Source of the DNA: Planctomycetia bacterium
GTDB taxonomy: Bacteria > Planctomycetota > Phycisphaerae > Phycisphaerales > SM1A02
Assembly (NCBI GenBank): GCA_009936695.1
Contig: JAACEA010000274.1
Coordinates: 1 to 5,289, forward strand
Reading direction: 5' to 3'
DNA: 5,289 nt
Shown here: one piece after another, positions 1-4,253 of the stretch
How positions within the stretch are numbered: the stretch's first letter is position 1
Layout: every line of letters begins with the position of its first letter
Notes under the pieces: model-generated
What the model was told of the DNA's origin: nothing
What the model saw: the letters and a program-made list of their open reading frames with translations, nothing else
Database searches by the model: none
Translations under genes and position numbers: made by a program

Positions 1-117
1 GAGGTCGTCGTCGAGGATCCGCCGATCGGTTCGATGTCGAGGATGACCTTCCGGTCCGGTCATGTTCGTGTTGATTCCGAAGTCCCCGGCGGCCGCGCCG
101 ACGAAGGCCGGCCTCAC
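1..117 (-). CDS. Start of a third operon gene, partial, unrecognised
   Basis: This minus-strand frame is open from a GTG at 115-117 to the window edge, giving 39 residues that begin MRPAFVGAAAGDF and end RRILDDDL. The GTG overlaps the TGA stop of the upstream membrane-protein gene (114-116) in a GTGA arrangement, typical of translationally coupled operon genes. An alternative start is the ATG at 61-63, which would leave a 50-base gap after the upstream stop and a protein beginning MTGPEGHPRH. No clear Shine-Dalgarno sequence precedes either start. Third-position GC is high in the first 18 codons, supporting the GTG, then falls off. The plus strand is also open here with similar codon quality, so the call rests mainly on the overlap and operon direction. 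The fragment is too short to name a family. Confidence 0.45.
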   Translation of the reverse strand, partial: MRPAFVGAAAGDFGINTNMTGPEGHPRHRTDRRILDDDL

Positions 118-1442
118 TCGGATTCGGGCCCGGGTGTTCCAAGTTCGTCCAGGCGGAGGGATTCCACCGACCGCCGCAGCAGCAGGTAGATCCGGGCGCC
201 CGACACCATCCCGAAGGCGATCAGCCAGCCCATCGCGAGCAGGGCCACCATCGACCGCCAGGCATCGAAGATGCCCACCGCGAGCCATCGGGTGCCGGTG
301 GGCACCGACTCGGTGACCGCGGGGACGGCGTCGAGCGAAGGCCAGGCGGTTCCCGTGGCGGCTCCCGTCGGCCCACCGAAGAAGCCCCCGGCCACGCGAG
401 CGCCTTCGAGGGTCATCGTGGCGACGCCGGAGACCAGGAACCAGCCGAGCACCCCGGCGACCAGCGCCGTCCCGAGGAGCACGAGAAAACGCCCCGGCCG
501 CATGCGAACCAGGCCGGCGGTACGAACGACGATCTCCGAGGGATCGCCCGATTCACACGCCGCGGCGGCCGAGAGGATCGGCAGCGAGACCATCCAGGCC
601 ACGACCACCACCGCTGCCGCGAAGGAGAACACCAGCGCCGCGACCCATCCGATCGCGACGAGCACGTCGAGCGCGGGAACGAGCGCGAGCAACCCGAGCA
701 CCACCGCGGGGAGGAGGAGGATGATCGCGAGGACCGGAGGAAGCAGTGTCGCCCCCCAGAGCCGGCGCACGTCACGGACCGCCCAGCGGACGACCGTGAA
801 CGTCGGAACGTCCCGGTCGCGACCGAACCGCTCGGCGTCGAGGCGAGCGATGACCCCCCCGAACACGGAGATCAGCAGCAGGAACTCCAAGCCGAAGAGA
901 ACGAGAAAACCGCGGTCGTGCGTCCAGAGCCGCCCGATGTTGGCGAAGACCGCTTCGTCCACGCCGGCGACGATCGTCGTCGGTTCGAGACGAACGACAC
1001 CGGTGGCGAGCTGACCGAGGCCGCCCCGCAGCGCACCCGTGAAACTCTCGAACGGACCCCGTCGCCGGAGTCGTTCCACGATCGTCCGAACCTCGGGGTC
1101 GGCGGTCGCAAAGGCCGCCTGCACCTCGAATCCATCGACGTCGGAGGTCTCCCACCCGTGGGGCCGTTCGAACTCCTCCACGTGCTCCCGGAACAGATCG
1201 GAAAGCGTCGGATCCGTCGCGATCGCACCGATGGGAGGCATCGAGGTCGACGACGAGGCATCCCCGAGCGATCCGGAGAGCAGGAGAATCAGCACGACGA
1301 GCCCGCCGAGCACGAGTCGCTCCGGCCTCATCGCGGCGAAGACGCCGGTGGCCACCAATCTCGCGTCCGCGCCGAGCGTCGCGAGCGAGCCGGTCGGAGG
1401 CTCCATGAATCGCACGATGTAGTCGTCGGGTTCGTCTTTCAC
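114..1442 (-). CDS. Multi-pass membrane protein, planctomycete-type, function unknown
   Basis: A 442-residue integral membrane protein with about six hydrophobic segments, near residues 43-60, 178-199, 233-256, 259-288, 318-340 and 397-421. A soluble stretch at 61-177 separates the first two and is probably extracytoplasmic; a second loop, rich in Gly, Ala and Pro, spans about 341-385. The tail after 422 is charged. The section around 200-320 (a charged loop leading to WGATLLPP, then paired long membrane helices, then a PILSAAAACESGD motif) reminds me of uncharacterised planctomycete membrane proteins with six or so helices; this is recollection of style, not a verified match. The start is GTG at 1440-1442: GGAGGT lies just upstream, whereas the in-frame ATG at 1404-1406 (residue 13) has no such site. 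It follows the 216-residue gene by 20 bases in the same direction, so the two are probably co-transcribed. No catalytic motif or transporter signature is visible. Confidence 0.85.
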   Translation of the reverse strand: MKDEPDDYIVRFMEPPTGSLATLGADARLVATGVFAAMRPERLVLGGLVVLILLLSGSLGDASSSTSMPPIGAIATDPTLSDLFREHVEEFERPHGWETSDVDGFEVQAAFATADPEVRTIVERLRRRGPFESFTGALRGGLGQLATGVVRLEPTTIVAGVDEAVFANIGRLWTHDRGFLVLFGLEFLLLISVFGGVIARLDAERFGRDRDVPTFTVVRWAVRDVRRLWGATLLPPVLAIILLLPAVVLGLLALVPALDVLVAIGWVAALVFSFAAAVVVVAWMVSLPILSAAAACESGDPSEIVVRTAGLVRMRPGRFLVLLGTALVAGVLGWFLVSGVATMTLEGARVAGGFFGGPTGAATGTAWPSLDAVPAVTESVPTGTRWLAVGIFDAWRSMVALLAMGWLIAFGMVSGARIYLLLRRSVESLRLDELGTPGPESE

Positions 1443-1445
1443 GGG

Positions 1446-1451
1446 ACCTCC
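1446..1451 (-). promoter_or_regulatory. Shine-Dalgarno GGAGGT for the 442-residue membrane protein
   Basis: Read on the minus strand, GGAGGT occupies 1451 down to 1446, three bases before the GTG at 1442. It is a near-perfect anti-16S match and decides the GTG start over the ATG 12 codons downstream. The spacing is slightly short but workable. Confidence 0.75.
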
Positions 1452-1462
1452 GTGCGGTCATG

Positions 1463-2113
1463 CTACCGGGGCCCGCCCTCGTTTCCGAATCCGAGCGCCT
1501 CCGCCGCCCCGATCCGGGGCGTCCCGACCTCGCGAAGGGCCGAGGCGGCGTCATCGAGAATCCATCCCCGAAGCCGATCGTCGCCCCCACCCGACATCCG
1601 GGCGGACTCCGCGGCGTGGAGCATGTTGGCGGCGTAGTCGATCGCCTCGACGTCGGGATGGCCCAGTTCGAGAAACACGTGGATCGCCCAGGGTCGGCTC
1701 GTGGCATTGTCGGGCTGGGTGTGCTCCAGATGCCATTCGACTGCCGCCCGGAGGCGAGCCGTGAGCCGGCCGCGCGCTTCGGCCTCGGCTCCCCGGTCGC
1801 CATCGAGCACGACGCGCCAAGCCGCGTGCATCACCGAGAGTTCGCATTCGGTCCAGACCTCGATCGCGAGGTCGTCCCGCGGCTGCAGCATGGGACCGAT
1901 GGACGTCTCATCCGGGCGAAGGCCTTGCAGCTCGAGCAGCCGCGCGGCCGCGGCCCCGGTGCGAACCAGCTCCCACGCCGCGACGGCGGGATCGTCGGCA
2001 GCGAATCCGTGCTGGGGCGGATGGTCCAGAGGCGCCGAGCCCTCGGCCCTCGCCCCGTGCTCGAACAGGCTCACCCATGATGCGCGGGTCGTGAGGTCCG
2101 GTCGTGTGGGCAC
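1463..2113 (-). CDS. Uncharacterised helical protein, 216 residues
   Basis: A soluble, probably all-helical protein with no signal peptide or membrane segment; I do not recognise the family. Residues 79-105 (DDLAIEVWTECELSVMHAAW and on) and 118-170 are predicted amphipathic helices. A distinctive cluster lies at 127-147: WHLEH, then TQPDNATSR, then PWAIHVF, with His128, His131, His145, His152 and His166 nearby. Such clustered Trp/His/Asp/Asn residues could form a ligand or metal site, but that is inference. The first 40 residues and the Gly-rich tail look disordered. The start is GTG at 2111-2113, supported by AAGGA nine bases upstream. It is the promoter-proximal gene of the minus-strand operon, ending 20 bases before the membrane-protein gene, which suggests a shared process with that protein. 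Confidence 0.82.
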   Translation of the reverse strand: MPTRPDLTTRASWVSLFEHGARAEGSAPLDHPPQHGFAADDPAVAAWELVRTGAAAARLLELQGLRPDETSIGPMLQPRDDLAIEVWTECELSVMHAAWRVVLDGDRGAEAEARGRLTARLRAAVEWHLEHTQPDNATSRPWAIHVFLELGHPDVEAIDYAANMLHAAESARMSGGGDDRLRGWILDDAASALREVGTPRIGAAEALGFGNEGGPR

Positions 2114-2122
2114 GGTGTCTTT

Positions 2123-2127
2123 TCCTT
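2123..2127 (-). promoter_or_regulatory. Shine-Dalgarno AAGGA for the 216-residue protein
   Basis: On the minus strand AAGGA sits at 2127 down to 2123, with nine bases before the GTG start codon at 2113. It supports GTG as the start, there being no better in-frame ATG nearby. Confidence 0.55.
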
Positions 2128-2154
2128 GGATTCGAGACGATCGACCATTAGTGT
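2126..2154 (+). promoter_or_regulatory. Candidate promoter of the zinc-ribbon gene
   Basis: TTGGAT (2126-2131) and TAGTGT (2149-2154) are 17 bases apart on the plus strand. The -10 hexamer abuts the ATG at 2155 and lies six bases before the in-frame GTG at 2161, so transcription from it would begin at or near that GTG. If real, the protein would start at GTG 2161 on a leaderless message. Both hexamers are weak matches. Confidence 0.3.
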
Positions 2155-2178
2155 ATGGATGTGGAGCGCGGAGACCAA
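2150..2178 (-). promoter_or_regulatory. Candidate sigma-70-type promoter of the minus-strand operon
   Basis: Reading the minus strand, TTGGTC (2178-2173) and TACACT (2155-2150) are separated by 17 bases. Each matches the consensus only partly (TTG of TTGACA; TA-A-T of TATAAT). Transcription would start near 2143, giving a leader of about 30 bases that contains the AAGGA site. The element overlaps the first codons of the divergent plus-strand gene, so the two directions might compete. It was assigned by eye only. Confidence 0.3.
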
Positions 2179-2472
2179 TCTCGAGAAGATTCGACGAATG
2201 CGATCCGGTGTCGGACGTGCGGTTGCGTCCAGACCGCCATCGACGATTGCCACCTCGCCGCCCCGCGTGCCCCCCGATCCACCTCGTGTGAAATCTGCGG
2301 CGCCTCGCTCGGCCAGCGATCTCGCGTGGTGGTCCTCGAGGCGCCCGAGCCTTCGCCGGTCGAGTCGCACTGGGCGCGATGGCTCGAACAGCGAAGGCTC
2401 GAACGATGGATCTGGTTCGGCTTCCTCACCGGCCTCGCGTTCGCGCTCACCGCCATGGTCCTGCCCTTCTGA
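2155..2472 (+). CDS. Small zinc-ribbon protein with C-terminal membrane anchor
   Basis: A 105-residue protein. Two knuckles, CRTC (Cys19, Cys22) and CEIC (Cys45, Cys48), 22 residues apart, form a zinc-ribbon pattern; Cys24 and Cys32 are extra cysteines between them. After a linker rich in Pro and Glu and a charged helix (about 72-85), residues 86-104 form a single hydrophobic segment ending in PF at the C-terminus, as in a tail-anchored protein with the ribbon in the cytoplasm. Neither the ATG at 2155 nor the in-frame GTG at 2161 has a Shine-Dalgarno sequence; the GTG would give 103 residues and fits a leaderless start. It is divergent from the minus-strand operon and lies 45 bases upstream of the peptidase gene, with which it may be co-transcribed. 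Its function is unknown; ribbons of this kind usually mediate protein or nucleic acid contacts. Confidence 0.72.
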   Translation: MDVERGDQSREDSTNAIRCRTCGCVQTAIDDCHLAAPRAPRSTSCEICGASLGQRSRVVVLEAPEPSPVESHWARWLEQRRLERWIWFGFLTGLAFALTAMVLPF

Positions 2473-2505
2473 GCGGTCGACCGGAGATCGGCGGAACCGA
2501 CCGGT

Positions 2506-2511
2506 TATCGT
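2506..2511 (+). promoter_or_regulatory. Candidate -10 hexamer (TATCGT) of the peptidase gene
   Basis: TATCGT lies six bases before the ATG at 2518 and no Shine-Dalgarno sequence is visible upstream, which would fit a leaderless transcript. No convincing -35 element is seen. A 10-base palindrome, CGGTCGACCG, sits at 2474-2483 in the same intergenic gap and could be an operator or chance. Confidence 0.25.
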
Positions 2512-2517
2512 GTCGGC

Positions 2518-3930
2518 ATGAGCAACCAGCACCAGCGTCTCGAAGAGGTCCTTTCCGCGATCGATGCGGGATTCGACGATTCCATCGATCGACTCTCGGC
2601 GATTCTTCGCATCCCCTCCATCAGCACCGACCCCGCTCATGACGAGGACGTGAAGGCGGCCGCGGACTGGTTCGCCGACGAATTCGGTCGACTCGGCTTC
2701 TCGACCGAGGTCGTGGAGACGCCCGGACATCCGGTGGTGTTCGCCGAGCGTCCCGCCCCCACGCCCGACGCACCGACGATCCTCTACTACGGTCACTACG
2801 ACGTGCAGCCGTCCGATCCGCTCGACCAGTGGAACTCCCCGCCGTTCGAGCCCGTGGTCGTCGAAGACGCGAACGGTGGTCGGATCGTCGCACGCGGTGC
2901 GGTCGACGACAAGGGCCAGGTGATGACCTTCATCGATGCGTTCCGAGCCTGGATCGAGACGACCGGCGGTATCCCGGTGGGGATCAAGGTCATGCTGGAG
3001 GGCGAGGAGGAATCGGGTTCCGAGAGCCTCGACGGCTTCCTCGAATCACACCGATCACGACTCGCCGCCGACGTCTGCGTGGTGTCGGACACCGGCATGT
3101 GGAACGCGGAGACACCGGCGATCACCACGATGCTCCGGGGAATGGTCTACATCGAGGCCGAGATCCGGGGCCCGGGCCACGACCTTCATTCCGGGATGTA
3201 CGGAGGCGCGATCGCGAATCCGGCCAACGTGATGGCGCGCGTCATCGCCTCGTTGCATCACGACGACGGCGCGGTCGCGGTGCCCGGCTTCTACGACGGC
3301 GTGCAGGATCCTCCGGCCTCGGTGCTGGAACAATGGAGCGGTCTCGGTTTCGACGAAGCCGGATTCCTCGCCAGCGCCGGCATCGCCGCCGCGAGTGGCG
3401 GCGAGTCGGGGCGGACCATGCTCGAACGAACCTGGTCGCGACCGACCCTCGACGTCAACGGCATGCACGGTGGATACACGGGTGCCGGTGCGAAGACGAT
3501 CATCCCCGCGACCTGTACCGCCAAGATCAGCTGTCGGCTGGTTCCCGGTCAGGACCCGGACGCCATCGAGGGGGCCCTGCGAGAGCACATCGAGTCGATG
3601 CTGCCCGACGAATTCACCGCCGAGTTCATCAATCACGGCACGAATCCGGCGGTCGTCGTCCCCGCCGACAGCCCCTGGCTGTCCGCGGCCACCCGCGGGC
3701 TCGCGGCCGCGTATGACGCCCCGGCGGCCGTGATCGGGAGCGGCGGCAGCATTCCCGCGGTCGGGGACATCCAGGCCAAGCTCGGCATCGACGCACTCCT
3801 CGTCGGCTTCGGACTCGATGACGACCGCGTCCACAGCCCGAACGAGAAGTTCGATCTCCGCTGCCTCCGCGGGGGCATCAAGTCGCACGCGGGGATGATC
3901 GCGGCCTTCGCGGACCATCGGACGTCCTGA
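2518..3930 (+). CDS. M20-family metallopeptidase (CNDP-like dipeptidase)
   Basis: A complete 470-residue cytoplasmic zinc peptidase of the M20 family, close in pattern to carnosinase/CNDP-type dipeptidases, which cleave dipeptides with a two-metal centre. The catalytic motifs are present in order: GHYDVQP with ligand His93 and Asp95; GAVDDKG with bridging Asp130; EGEEESGS with general base Glu164 and ligand Glu165; VSDTGMW with ligand Asp191; and HSPNEKF with ligand His439. The lid/dimerisation domain (about 205-370) carries GHDLHSGMYGG, whose His224 matches the histidine supplied to the partner subunit's active site in this family, and GSGGSIP (407-413) is the usual substrate-binding loop. 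Residue equivalences are from memory of CNDP2. The length is normal and nothing is missing. There is no signal peptide. The ATG start has no Shine-Dalgarno sequence. The exact substrate cannot be read from sequence; N-acyl amino acids or other small peptides are alternatives. Confidence 0.95.
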   Translation: MSNQHQRLEEVLSAIDAGFDDSIDRLSAILRIPSISTDPAHDEDVKAAADWFADEFGRLGFSTEVVETPGHPVVFAERPAPTPDAPTILYYGHYDVQPSDPLDQWNSPPFEPVVVEDANGGRIVARGAVDDKGQVMTFIDAFRAWIETTGGIPVGIKVMLEGEEESGSESLDGFLESHRSRLAADVCVVSDTGMWNAETPAITTMLRGMVYIEAEIRGPGHDLHSGMYGGAIANPANVMARVIASLHHDDGAVAVPGFYDGVQDPPASVLEQWSGLGFDEAGFLASAGIAAASGGESGRTMLERTWSRPTLDVNGMHGGYTGAGAKTIIPATCTAKISCRLVPGQDPDAIEGALREHIESMLPDEFTAEFINHGTNPAVVVPADSPWLSAATRGLAAAYDAPAAVIGSGGSIPAVGDIQAKLGIDALLVGFGLDDDRVHSPNEKFDLRCLRGGIKSHAGMIAAFADHRTS

Positions 3931-3934
3931 CCAT

Positions 3935-3961
3935 CCGTTCGGCACCGGCTTCACCGAACGG
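3935..3961. terminator. Hairpin between convergent genes, probable bidirectional terminator
   Basis: CCGTTCGG (3935-3942) and CCGAACGG (3954-3961) form a perfect 8-bp GC-rich stem around an 11-base loop. It starts five bases after the peptidase stop codon and overlaps the last codons and stop of the convergent small gene. Neither strand has a T-run after the stem, so it is not a textbook intrinsic terminator, but the position between two gene ends fits termination or mRNA-end protection in both directions. Confidence 0.55.
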
Positions 3962-4133
3962 GGGTCCGTCGCGCGAGCTTCCGGCGACGGAGTTCGTTCA
4001 GTTCCCGGGCCTCGGTGCGGCGTCGATCCAGTTCGCTCGACCAGACCGCTCGTCGGCTCGCCATGAGCAGGGCACCGCCGAAAGCAGGCACCAGGCACCC
4101 CGAGACCACGATGATGGTGGGCAACCATGACAT
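3951..4133 (-). CDS. Small single-pass membrane protein with basic tail
   Basis: A 60-residue protein with a hydrophobic segment at about residues 4-25 followed by an Arg-rich helix (27-60) that alternates Arg and Glu (RRRTEARELNELRRRKLARR). By the positive-inside rule the tail should be cytoplasmic and could contact nucleic acid, lipid head groups or a partner protein. The ATG at 4131-4133 is preceded by GGAAG (4139-4143) at five bases, which is the main reason for accepting so short a frame. The gene is convergent with the peptidase, sharing the hairpin at its end, and divergent from the secreted-protein gene. I do not recognise a family. Confidence 0.6.
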   Translation of the reverse strand: MSWLPTIIVVSGCLVPAFGGALLMASRRAVWSSELDRRRTEARELNELRRRKLARRTPVR

Positions 4134-4138
4134 CTTCT

Positions 4139-4143
4139 CTTCC
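4139..4143 (-). promoter_or_regulatory. Shine-Dalgarno GGAAG for the 60-residue protein
   Basis: On the minus strand GGAAG is followed by five purine-rich bases and then the ATG at 4133. The correct spacing supports translation of this small frame. Confidence 0.45.
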
Positions 4144-4160
4144 GATCGACTCGGTCGGAC

Positions 4161-4194
4161 CTCGAATGGAGTGGGGATTCACCCCGGATTCGAG
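4161..4194. promoter_or_regulatory. Operator-like dyad in a divergent intergenic region
   Basis: CTCGAAT (4161-4167) and its exact reverse complement ATTCGAG (4188-4194) flank an inner GGGG (4173-4176) / CCCC (4182-4185) pair around a five-base loop. It lies between two divergently read genes, 28 bases upstream of one start and 60 of the other, where terminators are not expected. A regulator-binding site is therefore the likelier reading; an RNA stem-loop in a leader is the alternative. Confidence 0.35.
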
Positions 4195-4240
4195 CCGCTG
4201 ATCACCCCCATTCCCACCCCGTTCCGGGCGTTGGCGGGAG

Positions 4241-4246
4241 TACACT
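4241..4246 (+). promoter_or_regulatory. Candidate -10 hexamer (TACACT) of the secreted-protein gene
   Basis: TACACT ends seven bases before the ATG at 4254, placing the predicted transcript start at the start codon. The only Shine-Dalgarno-like string, GGGAG at 4236-4240, is 13 bases away and too far to be efficient. The same hexamer is the candidate -10 of the minus-strand operon. No clear -35 is visible. Confidence 0.3.
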
Positions 4247-4253
4247 GACCGCG

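Noticed and set aside
711..725. GAGGAGGAGG tract as a repeat or Shine-Dalgarno site
   Set aside because: It lies within the membrane-protein gene on the opposite strand, encodes part of a leucine-rich helix there, and no plus-strand gene follows.
271..1014. 247-codon plus-strand frame opposite the membrane protein
   Set aside because: Ser/Thr/Arg/Pro-rich translation with no hydrophobic or domain structure; the minus strand encodes coherent membrane helices with a good ribosome-binding site.
772..1803. 343-codon minus-strand frame spanning two genes
   Set aside because: Its translation is Arg/Ser/Gly-rich and it overlaps two better-supported genes in another frame of the same strand.
3055..4245. 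396-codon minus-strand frame opposite the peptidase gene
   Set aside because: It overlaps the unambiguous M20 peptidase with all its catalytic motifs and a separate small gene; its composition is low-complexity and basic.
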